Shown: positions 1 through 5,917 of the stretch, in pieces
Layout: each line of letters opens with the position of its first letter
Numbering within the stretch: the first letter of the stretch is position 1
Assembly (NCBI GenBank): GCA_035541035.1
Contig: DATLFO010000196.1
Span: 1-9,215 of the forward strand
Source of the DNA: DASWHR01 sp035541035
GTDB lineage: Bacteria; Actinomycetota; AC-67
Direction: 5' to 3'
Length of the DNA stretch: 9,215 nucleotides
Made by a program: the position numbers and the translations under genes
Notes under the pieces: generated by a model
The model's database searches: none
What the model was told of the DNA's origin: nothing
What the model saw: only the letters and a program-made list of their open reading frames with translations

Positions 1-453
1 GGCACGATCGGCGCGCTCGGACTCGTGCAGGTCGCCGAGCCGCATCTTGACCACCGCGGGCGGGACCATAGACAACGCAACGACGGGAGCAAGCGTCGAC
101 AGCGCCACGCCGATGACGGCGGAGGACGCACCGGGCGGAAGACCCGGACCGATGGCGTGCACGATAGGCCGGATCAAAAAGACGAGCGCTCCGCCGATCC
201 CGAAGCCGGCCGCGATGACCACGCGGGGGAAGGCCCCGTCGGCGAGCCGGCCGCCGATCGAGGCGCCGGCCGCGATCCCGAGCAGCGCCACGCCGATCGC
301 GGCGGTGTGCGACTCCAGCGTCAAGCCGACGTACGGCGCGACCAGCCGCGCGGCGAGCGTCTCGATGACGAGAACCACGGCGCCGGCGACGACGACCAGC
401 AGACGCGCGAACCAGGGTGCCAGCGTGGCGCGCGCGAGTTCGGGACCGGGCAT
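1..453 (-). CDS. Fused MFS/spermidine synthase-type membrane protein, N-terminal part (partial)
   Basis: The frame reads from an ATG at 453 to the left edge without a stop, giving 151 residues; the C-terminal part lies outside the window. Four hydrophobic stretches are visible at about residues 16-31, 50-66, 77-94 and 109-130. Two landmarks point to the family of fused transporter-like/spermidine synthase proteins: E31 followed by LAARLVAPYVGLTLESHTA and a GxxxGGRLAD loop (about 55-72), and a PPAVVKMRLGDL segment (131-142), which resembles the conserved SPAVVKLxLxDL loop of that family. In full-length members a methyltransferase-fold polyamine synthase domain usually follows; it cannot be checked here. 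The ribosome binding site is weak (GAGCGG touching the ATG). The gene follows the Ig-like protein gene on the same strand, separated by that gene's terminator hairpin, so it is probably transcribed separately. Family call is good; substrate is unknown. Confidence 0.8.
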   Translation of the reverse strand, partial: MPGPELARATLAPWFARLLVVVAGAVVLVIETLAARLVAPYVGLTLESHTAAIGVALLGIAAGASIGGRLADGAFPRVVIAAGFGIGGALVFLIRPIVHAIGPGLPPGASSAVIGVALSTLAPVVALSMVPPAVVKMRLGDLHESERADRA

Positions 454-484
454 CCGCTCAGGCTAGCGTGTCCGGGAACGCAAC

Positions 485-511
485 GACGCCGCCCCGAGAT
501 GGGACGGCGTC
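485..511 (-). terminator. Hairpin terminator of the Ig-like protein gene
   Basis: Read on the minus strand, GACGCCGTCCC pairs with GGGGCGGCGTC (11 bp including one G-U pair) around an ATCTC loop. It begins about 20 bases after the TGA of the Ig-like protein gene and is followed by GTTGCGTTCC, so the U-tract is poor. Its position between two minus-strand genes suggests that it ends the first transcript before the membrane protein gene. Confidence 0.6.
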
Positions 512-531
512 GCGGATGCTTTTCGGATCGA

Positions 532-1770
532 TCAGCTGGGCGGGCCGCCCGAGCTGACGTTGAACGTGCGGGTCGGCGAGTCCGCGCTGGAGTCGCCCAC
601 GGCGTTCGTGGCCTTCACCACGAGGCTGTGCGTCCCGTCGGACATCGGCGCGCCGGGCGTGAACACCCAGTTGCCCGCACCATCGCACGTCGTCGTCCCG
701 ATGCCGGAGCCGTCGAGCGTGACGGTGACGGTCGAACCGGCCGTGCAGGTGCCGCTGAACGAGGCGTTCGGCGCGACCGTGGCCGCGTCCGCGGGGCTCA
801 CGATGACCGGTGTGGAGGGCACCGCCGCGACGGTGAAGTTCGTCGAGGCGCTCGGACCGCTGATCGTGGCGATCCCGTCGGTGTACTGACGAAGGTGAAC
901 GGTGTGGGAGCCCGCGCTCAGCGTGACGCCGTTGTTCGAGCACGACCAGGTGCCGCCGGCGGCGACCACGGCCTCACAGTGCGGTGTCGCCGGATGATCG
1001 GAGCCGTCCAGGTAGACCCGAACGCGGCCGTTGCCACCGTTGTGCTGCGCGCCCGTCCCCGAGAATGTCGGCTTCGTGCTCGTCTCGCCGCTCACCATCG
1101 GGCTGATGCCCAGCGTGCCGCTGACGGGCGGCGGCGCGGATGCGGTGTAGTGGATCGTGACCGTGACATGATCGACGCTCGCGAGCTTGCCCCCGCCGGT
1201 CAAGCTTCCGCTGTTGATACGAACCCCGAACGTGGTCGCGTTGACCTGTGCGGGGGTGAAGGTGGTTCCGAACAACTGGGTGGCGCCACCGTTATCGACG
1301 AAGATCGTCGACGAGCACGCCGTGGTAACCGGGTACGTTCCGGTCGATGCCGTCGGGGACGGGCTCGTGGCGCCTCCGAGGATGACCAGGTCCATGGCGC
1401 CCCCGTTGTTGGATTGCCTGGCGCCCTTGACCGAGACCGTGATGCCGTTGATCGACGATCCCGTCGGAACGGAGAACCCGAACCCCGTCAGGTCGAGCAC
1501 GTTCGATCCGCCGCTGTCGGTCGCGCAGACATTGTCCTGGCCGATCGCATTCGTTCCGTTGACCCAGCCTCCGAGCGCGGTAGTCGGGCTCTTGGTGACC
1601 GAGACCTGACGGACGTCGCTCAGGACGGGGTCTCCTTGAGAGAGGTAGATCGCTCCGACTCCGGCCAGCATGGCGCCCACCGACAGAATCGCGACGGCAT
1701 TGCGGCCGGTCCGGCCGCGCCGGCGACGGGCGCGCTTGATCGAGCGCGACACACGTTCTTTCGAGATCAC
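532..1770 (-). CDS. Membrane-anchored extracytoplasmic protein with two Ig-like domains
   Basis: The product has 412 residues. The open frame continues far upstream (to 2766), but the GTG at 1770 is chosen because AAGGGGG (1776-1782) lies 5 bases before it and because the protein then begins with a normal export signal: a very basic start (SRSIKRARRRRGRTGRN, 8-24) and one hydrophobic segment (about 25-43). There is no clear AxA cleavage site, so it is probably a signal anchor. Residues 50-210 form a Gly/Ser/Thr-rich, beta-type region with motifs such as LTGFGFSVPTGSSINGITV. Two Ig-like domains follow at about 218-314 and 319-405; the second has the familiar TPVIVSPADAATV opening and GxGNWVFTP core of bacterial Ig-like modules. 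Each of the three extracytoplasmic domains carries exactly two cysteines (82/152, 265/277, 342/362). The role is unknown; adhesion or surface structure is possible. It is divergent from the DUF4012 gene, with which it may share control. Confidence 0.85.
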   Translation of the reverse strand: MISKERVSRSIKRARRRRGRTGRNAVAILSVGAMLAGVGAIYLSQGDPVLSDVRQVSVTKSPTTALGGWVNGTNAIGQDNVCATDSGGSNVLDLTGFGFSVPTGSSINGITVSVKGARQSNNGGAMDLVILGGATSPSPTASTGTYPVTTACSSTIFVDNGGATQLFGTTFTPAQVNATTFGVRINSGSLTGGGKLASVDHVTVTIHYTASAPPPVSGTLGISPMVSGETSTKPTFSGTGAQHNGGNGRVRVYLDGSDHPATPHCEAVVAAGGTWSCSNNGVTLSAGSHTVHLRQYTDGIATISGPSASTNFTVAAVPSTPVIVSPADAATVAPNASFSGTCTAGSTVTVTLDGSGIGTTTCDGAGNWVFTPGAPMSDGTHSLVVKATNAVGDSSADSPTRTFNVSSGGPPS

Positions 1771-1786
1771 AGGTTCCCCCTTAACC

Positions 1787-1802
1787 CCGCCCCCCGGAGC
1801 GG
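1787..1802 (-). other. GC hairpin in the 5' leader just before the Shine-Dalgarno site
   Basis: On the minus strand CCGCTCC can pair with GGGGCGG (7 positions, one G-U), although the innermost pairs must open to give a loop of realistic size. The hairpin ends 4 bases before the AAGGGGG Shine-Dalgarno site of the Ig-like protein gene. A similar layout precedes the genes starting at 4176 and 7743. Function is unproven; it could modulate translation or mRNA stability. Confidence 0.4.
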
Positions 1803-1819
1803 AGGACAAAATGGTTGCA

Positions 1820-1848
1820 ACTATCCTAGTTCGACCGGGCGAAATCAA
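1820..1848 (-). promoter_or_regulatory. Possible sigma70-type promoter of the Ig-like protein gene
   Basis: On the minus strand TTGATT (1843-1848) and GATAGT (1820-1825) are separated by exactly 17 bases. Each matches 4 of 6 positions of the TTGACA and TATAAT consensus. It would give a leader of roughly 40-45 bases ahead of the GTG at 1770. It falls in the AT-richest part of the divergent spacer, which supports it, but the match is only moderate. Confidence 0.4.
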
Positions 1849-1953
1849 ACCCTGCGGGCCTTGGCTTAAAGCTGACTGAAGTTCGCGCCGCGGCAGAATC
1901 AGGCGAGCCGGCCTCGTATCCTGTCCGCAGCCCCGCAGCCGGCACCCGTGCGG

Positions 1954-1978
1954 TTCGTTAAGACATTTCGTTAAGACA
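1954..1978 (+). repeat. Tandem 12-bp direct repeat abutting the DUF4012 start codon
   Basis: TTCGTTAAGACA occurs at 1954-1965 and again at 1967-1978, a period of 13 with one T between copies. The second copy ends immediately before the ATG at 1979. The repeat occupies the place where a Shine-Dalgarno site would be expected, and no GGAGG-like sequence is present. It could be an operator for a dimeric regulator or part of a promoter for a leaderless or very short-leader mRNA; the sequence alone does not decide. Confidence 0.7.
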
Positions 1979-3922
1979 ATGATGACCATAACCCATCCGG
2001 CGACCGGCTCTCGACGCCGGAACTCCGGCTTTTCCCCTCTTCGCCGCATCCGACGGCGCATTCGCCGTTGGGCCAAGCACCACCGCCCGGCGATGGCCGC
2101 GCTCGCGGTGCTCACAGTCGTGGTCGCGGCCGGGGTCTTTTCGTACGCGCGCATCGCCTCGATCCGGTCGGGCCTTCGCGCCGCCGAGGCGAACCTATCC
2201 GAGGCCCGATCCCTCGCGGCCGGCGACCGGTTCGAGGAGGCCGCCGCCAAAGTCCGGCTGGCCGTGGCGGACGCCGACGCCGTGCGGCGCAAGACCCGCG
2301 GACCCACGATGCGGATCATGTCCGCGATGCCGCTCCTGGGGCCGCAAGCCCGAACCGTGCGTGCGATCAGCGAGGCGGCCGCGCAGGTCTCTCGCGCGGC
2401 CGACCTGCTCATCGACGCCGCCGCCCGAAGCCCTCTGCTCAACGGCGTGGCAAACCTGGGCATCCGCGGCCTCGCCCTCGATCCGCTGCTGGCCCAGATC
2501 GCTCCGGTGATCCCGACGCTTCGTGAGGCGAGCGCCATGCTCGAGCGGGCGAGCCAGAGCATGAGCCTGGCCCCGAAGCGAGGCGTCGGTGCGGCGTTGT
2601 GGGACGTGCGCCGCGCGGTCGAGACCCAGCTCGCACAAGCTCGCACACAGGTGGACGTCGCGCTGCACCTGCACGAGTTCGGCACCACCGTCGCCAACGG
2701 CAACCCGCTTCGCATCCTGATGCTCTCGCAGCTGACCTGGGAGGTCCGCCCCGCCGGCGGGTTCATCGGCTCGTACGGGATCCTGCGCCTCGATCGGGAC
2801 GGCCTTGCGCTCGAGGAATACGACGACGCCGTCGCGTTTCCCGCTCCCGACCCGCCCTACGTCGCGCCCGAGCCGATCCGCTCGGCGCTCGACAAGCCGT
2901 TCGGCCTGAGCCAGACCGGCTGGTGGCCGGACTTCCCCACCGCCGCGAAAGCGGCCGCCGAGATCTTCCGCCACTCCGGCGGCGGCGAGATCGACGGCGT
3001 GCTCGCGGTGACGCAGACGTTCCTCGAGGACATCGTGCGTGGCCTCGGCGAGCCGGTCACCGTGCCCGGCTACCCCGACGTGCTCACACCCGAGAACATC
3101 AGCGAGCGGACCCTGCATCACATCGAGCTCAAACGGCCGCTCGACCGGCCGCGAAAGAAGTTCCTGATCGAGCTCAACGATGTGATCTTCGATCGCCTGC
3201 GGGATGTGCCGGCGGAGCGGTCCGGTGCGGTCGCGCGCGCGCTCGCCGACGCGCTGCGCAGCCGGCACGCGCAGATCTGGTTCGCCGATCCCGCGCACCA
3301 CCGTCCGTTCACGCTCGCGGGCTGGGACGGCCGGCTCGGTCCGACCGGCACCGACCTGCTGTCGGTGATCGACGCGAACATGACCGGCAGCAAGTCCAAC
3401 CGGTGGGTTCGCAAAAAGATCGTCTATCGCGTCTACCGCTTCGGCAGCGAGCTGCGCGGCACCGTCACGGTTCGCACCGAGCACACCGGCCCGGACATCC
3501 CGACCAACCATCTTTTCAACAGCTACCTGCGCGTCTACACCATGAACGGGTCGGCCTTCCTGCCGGCAAACGACCGCGAGAAGCACTCGACCATCGTCAA
3601 GGAAGACAACGGCCTCATCTCGCTCGGGACGTGGCACGCGCTCCGGATCGGCGAGAGCGACGAGCGAACCTTCAACTGGCGAATCGGCGATGAGGCCGTG
3701 CGCGACTGCACGTATCGTCTGCTCGTGCGTCCGCAGGCGAGCGCGTCCGCCGACGACTACGAGGTTCGCGTGGATCTCGGCGGCGAGACGAAGGTGTTTC
3801 GCTTCAAAGGTGACGCGGGTGACCAGACGATCGAGGTGCCCATCGAGGTGCCGCCCGCCGGCACCCGCCTCGGGCAGCTGGTCGACGGCCTGCGCCGCCT
3901 GTTCCGCCCCCGCTCCTGCTAA
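1979..3922 (+). CDS. DUF4012 domain-containing membrane-anchored protein
   Basis: The 647-residue product starts with a strongly basic cytoplasmic stretch (11-36, many Arg) followed by a single transmembrane helix (about 38-57), so most of it lies outside the membrane. Residues 60-225 are Ala/Arg/Leu/Glu-rich and look helical. From about residue 246 the DUF4012 signature is clear: ILMLSQLTWEVRPAGGFIGS, close to the family's L(V)LFQNxxELRPTGGFIGS motif, followed by SYGILRLDRDGL. A later region (about 480-590) is beta-rich. The last residues are again basic and end in Cys. Length and layout are typical of DUF4012 proteins in actinobacteria and Chloroflexota, whose function is not established; links with cell envelope or exopolysaccharide loci are common. 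The ATG at 1979 (an ATG also follows at 1982) is chosen because it keeps the basic N-terminus and helix, but it has no Shine-Dalgarno site. The neighbouring Ig-like protein gene is divergent. Confidence 0.9.
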   Translation: MMTITHPATGSRRRNSGFSPLRRIRRRIRRWAKHHRPAMAALAVLTVVVAAGVFSYARIASIRSGLRAAEANLSEARSLAAGDRFEEAAAKVRLAVADADAVRRKTRGPTMRIMSAMPLLGPQARTVRAISEAAAQVSRAADLLIDAAARSPLLNGVANLGIRGLALDPLLAQIAPVIPTLREASAMLERASQSMSLAPKRGVGAALWDVRRAVETQLAQARTQVDVALHLHEFGTTVANGNPLRILMLSQLTWEVRPAGGFIGSYGILRLDRDGLALEEYDDAVAFPAPDPPYVAPEPIRSALDKPFGLSQTGWWPDFPTAAKAAAEIFRHSGGGEIDGVLAVTQTFLEDIVRGLGEPVTVPGYPDVLTPENISERTLHHIELKRPLDRPRKKFLIELNDVIFDRLRDVPAERSGAVARALADALRSRHAQIWFADPAHHRPFTLAGWDGRLGPTGTDLLSVIDANMTGSKSNRWVRKKIVYRVYRFGSELRGTVTVRTEHTGPDIPTNHLFNSYLRVYTMNGSAFLPANDREKHSTIVKEDNGLISLGTWHALRIGESDERTFNWRIGDEAVRDCTYRLLVRPQASASADDYEVRVDLGGETKVFRFKGDAGDQTIEVPIEVPPAGTRLGQLVDGLRRLFRPRSC

Positions 3923-4175
3923 CGACGGGCGACTGCCTTACACGCGCCTCTCGAGCGCCCTCGCGCCAAAGGCACGATCGGCTGATCAGCGGGCACCTCG
4001 TAGGGCGTACGGCAGAGGGGCTCCTCGAGCGACGTCGGTGCCGAGCGCCGGTCCGGCGGGGGCATGCAGAAATACACAGATCGAGCGGTCTCCGGACACG
4101 GACCGGCACCCCCCAGGTGCGAGACACTTCCCGCAGCCGCCGGGCGCAGGGCCCGGCACGATGGGGAGGCTACAG
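3923..4175 (+). other. 253-base spacer with leader hairpin and ribosome binding site
   Basis: No convincing gene is present. It holds a GCTGATCAGC palindrome (3981-3990), a small hairpin GCACC/GGTGC (about 4106-4120) and a 7-bp hairpin GCCGGGC-GCAGG-GCCCGGC at 4139-4157. The strong Shine-Dalgarno site GGGGAGG (4163-4169) follows, 6 bases before the ATG at 4176. No clear terminator follows the DUF4012 stop, and I could not pick a convincing -35/-10 pair for the downstream gene. The long leader could be structured, but I recognise no riboswitch class. Confidence 0.5.
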
Positions 4176-4604
4176 ATGGGACTCAAGCGAATCTTCGGCA
4201 GCACGCTGGTGATGGCCGCGCTCGCGGCGGCCGCTTTGGTTCCGGCGACGTCGTCGGCGCACGTCGGGCCGGCGCACATGATCTACGGCTTCGGCACCGC
4301 CGGCGCGAACAGCGTGGTCGTCAACGGAGCCAACCAGGCACTCGACTCCGGCACGGCCTTCGTGGGCTCGACCGTTGTGACACTGTCGTGCGTCGAGGTG
4401 ATCGCCTCCGGACCGACCACGCACCTGGCCGCCATGTACGGCACCGGCGGCGGCCTCCGATGGACGATCCTTGTCCGGCAGTCGGCGGCCGGCGACTTCT
4501 TGGTCGTCAACAACGTTCCCACGACGTCGGCTCCGGCGGACGCGAATCTGTGCGGCATCGGCAACCCGGGCGCGACCGGAGCCGGCACGTTCTGGATCAT
4601 CTAA
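4176..4604 (+). CDS. Small secreted protein of unknown function
   Basis: The product has 142 residues. The ATG at 4176 is chosen over the one at 4161 because GGGGAGG lies 6 bases upstream and the protein then opens with a textbook signal peptide: MGLKRIF, a hydrophobic core of Ala/Leu/Val (9-24), and a likely signal peptidase I site after TSSA (28) before HVGPAH. The mature part (about 114 residues) is Gly/Ala/Thr/Val-rich and looks beta-structured, with two cysteines (72 and 126) that could form one disulfide, and it ends in GTFWII. No catalytic motif or known domain is recognised. Coding is supported by the export signal, the ribosome binding site and the perfect terminator 17 bases after the stop. 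It stands alone between the DUF4012 gene and a convergent enzyme gene; co-transcription with DUF4012 is possible across the 253-base gap but not favoured. Confidence 0.8.
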   Translation: MGLKRIFGSTLVMAALAAAALVPATSSAHVGPAHMIYGFGTAGANSVVVNGANQALDSGTAFVGSTVVTLSCVEVIASGPTTHLAAMYGTGGGLRWTILVRQSAAGDFLVVNNVPTTSAPADANLCGIGNPGATGAGTFWII

Positions 4605-4621
4605 GCGGAACGGGTTTCTCG

Positions 4622-4651
4622 AATGCGCGGCGGCTTCGGCCGCCGCGCATT
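4622..4651 (+). terminator. Perfect hairpin with UUCG loop between convergent genes
   Basis: AATGCGCGGCGGC pairs perfectly (13 bp) with GCCGCCGCGCATT around a TTCG tetraloop, an exceptionally stable loop. It starts 17 bases after the stop of the small secreted protein and is followed by ATGCGTCTTTGTT, a broken T-run. Because it lies between convergent genes, it may also stop transcription from the enzyme gene on the minus strand, where no T-run follows. Confidence 0.85.
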
Positions 4652-4732
4652 ATGCGTCTTTGTTGCCGGCGGTGCTCGAGACTCGCTGGCACCGCGCGCG
4701 ACAATCAATCGAGTCGTCGGGGATTCCCTAGT

Positions 4733-5704
4733 CTAGGGGACCCGGGCGAACAACTCCGGGTACGCGAACAGCCCGGGCAGGCCACCGGTGTGCACGAACA
4801 TGACACGATCGCCGGCCGCGATCCCGCCGTTCCGGCACATCGCGACCATGGCCGCGGCCGCCTTTCCGGTATAGACGGGATCGAGCACGAGCCCCTCGGT
4901 GCGAGCGAACAGATCGATGGCCGCGACCGTTTCGGGCGTCGGGAGACCGTAGCCTTCGCCGAGCCACTCGCCGTGCACGCGAAGCCGGCCCAGGTCCTCG
5001 GTCGCCACGCCGAGCTCGCGCGCGATGCGCTCGATGTCCTCGCGAGTGCGTTCGGCGTCGTGGTAGACGGCGACCGCGTGCAGGGCCGCGTCGATCCCCG
5101 TCATGCCCAGGCCGGCGAGCAGACCGGCCGCCGTCCCGCTCGAGCCGGCCGCGACGAAGATCCGGCCCGGCGGCTCGGGCATCTGCTCGGCGATTTCGAA
5201 GGCGGCCTGCACGTACCCGAGCGATCCGGTCGCGTCCGAGCCGCCCGGACCGATGCCGAACATCGCTTCGCCGTGCTGCTCGTAGAGGTCCATGAAGCAC
5301 TCCGCCGCTGCCTGCTCGTCGTCCACCACGTGAATCTGCGCGCCGAGCACCTCGTCGAGCAAGACATTGCCGCTCTGCTCGTACGCATCCGTGCTGCGCG
5401 GCACGACGCGCACGAGGATCAGCTCGCACGCGACCCCGAGCCGCGCGCATGCGGCAGCGGTCTCGCGCGCGTGATTCGATTGCATGCCGCCGAATGTGAC
5501 GGCGACGCGCTTTTCTTCCGCGAGCATGCGGCCGAGAAGGAACTCGAGCTTTCGGACTTTGTTGCCTCCGGCCGCTCCGCCGGCGCAGTCGTCGCGCTTG
5601 ATCCAGATCTCCGCGCCGCCCAGCGCGGCCGAGAGCCGGCCTGCCCGTTGGACGGGCGTCGGCAGATGAGCGAGCCGAACCCGCGGGGCCTCCTCGATGC
5701 GCAT
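4733..5704 (-). CDS. dcyD: D-cysteine desulfhydrase family PLP-dependent enzyme
   Basis: The 323-residue product is full length for the ACC deaminase/D-cysteine desulfhydrase family (fold type II PLP enzymes). D-cysteine desulfhydrase converts D-cysteine to pyruvate, H2S and ammonia in the cytoplasm. Visible motifs are IKRDD (35-39); GGNKVRKLEF, with the PLP-binding lysine at K49; QSNHARETAA, with S76-N77-H78; the phosphate-binding loop AGSSGTAAG (186-194); LDPVYTGKA (274-282); and FVHTGGLPGLFAY near the end. Two positions separate the activities: ACC deaminases usually have Glu after the VY tyrosine and Leu in the HLGG motif. Here both are Thr (T279, T306), as in E. coli D-cysteine desulfhydrase, so ACC deaminase is less likely. 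The ATG at 5704 agrees with the family N-terminus; only a weak TAGG lies upstream. The gene appears monocistronic, convergent with the small secreted protein gene. Confidence 0.88.
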   Translation of the reverse strand: MRIEEAPRVRLAHLPTPVQRAGRLSAALGGAEIWIKRDDCAGGAAGGNKVRKLEFLLGRMLAEEKRVAVTFGGMQSNHARETAAACARLGVACELILVRVVPRSTDAYEQSGNVLLDEVLGAQIHVVDDEQAAAECFMDLYEQHGEAMFGIGPGGSDATGSLGYVQAAFEIAEQMPEPPGRIFVAAGSSGTAAGLLAGLGMTGIDAALHAVAVYHDAERTREDIERIARELGVATEDLGRLRVHGEWLGEGYGLPTPETVAAIDLFARTEGLVLDPVYTGKAAAAMVAMCRNGGIAAGDRVMFVHTGGLPGLFAYPELFARVP

Positions 5705-5869
5705 GCTCAGAACCTAGCAGCTCGATTTGCCTTCGATCCTCCGACATGCACCATTTCCGCTGCGGGCCATGACTGCTTGTTTCCCCGCGCGCCGCTCCGA
5801 GCAAAACGACGTCTTCGCAACGCACATCATGATGGCGGGGTCGATCGGTATGGAGCGCACAGATCACGA

Positions 5870-5903
5870 AAGCGGCCTGCTCGATTGTCCGAGCAGGCCG
5901 CTT
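5870..5903 (-). terminator. Perfect hairpin terminator of the repeat-containing secreted protein gene
   Basis: AAGCGGCCTGCTCG (5870-5883) pairs perfectly over 14 bp with CGAGCAGGCCGCTT (5890-5903) around a 6-base loop. On the minus strand it starts 14 bases after the TGA of the 507-residue protein and is followed by TCG, so the final T-run is TTT only. It separates that gene from the D-cysteine desulfhydrase gene on the same strand. The rest of the spacer (5705-5869) holds nothing I recognise apart from a CATCATGATG palindrome. Confidence 0.8.
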
Positions 5904-5917
5904 CTTATCAAGTGAAA

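Noticed and set aside
25..1869. 614-codon open frame on the plus strand
   Set aside because: It is antisense to the fused MFS/spermidine synthase-type gene and the Ig-like protein gene. Its product is a low-complexity Arg/Asp/Gly/Ala mixture typical of out-of-frame reading in high-GC DNA, with no domain, signal or ribosome binding site.
1771..2766. Upstream extension of the Ig-like protein frame
   Set aside because: The frame stays open to 2766 but runs antisense through the DUF4012 gene. The GTG at 1770 has a strong Shine-Dalgarno site and is followed by a proper membrane-targeting N-terminus.
2195..3637. 480-codon open frame on the minus strand
   Set aside because: Complete antisense overlap with the DUF4012 gene; composition is that of a shadow frame and no motif is visible.
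3981..3990. GCTGATCAGC palindrome as an operator
   Set aside because: A single 10-bp palindrome in a 253-base spacer has no second copy or promoter context to support a regulatory role.
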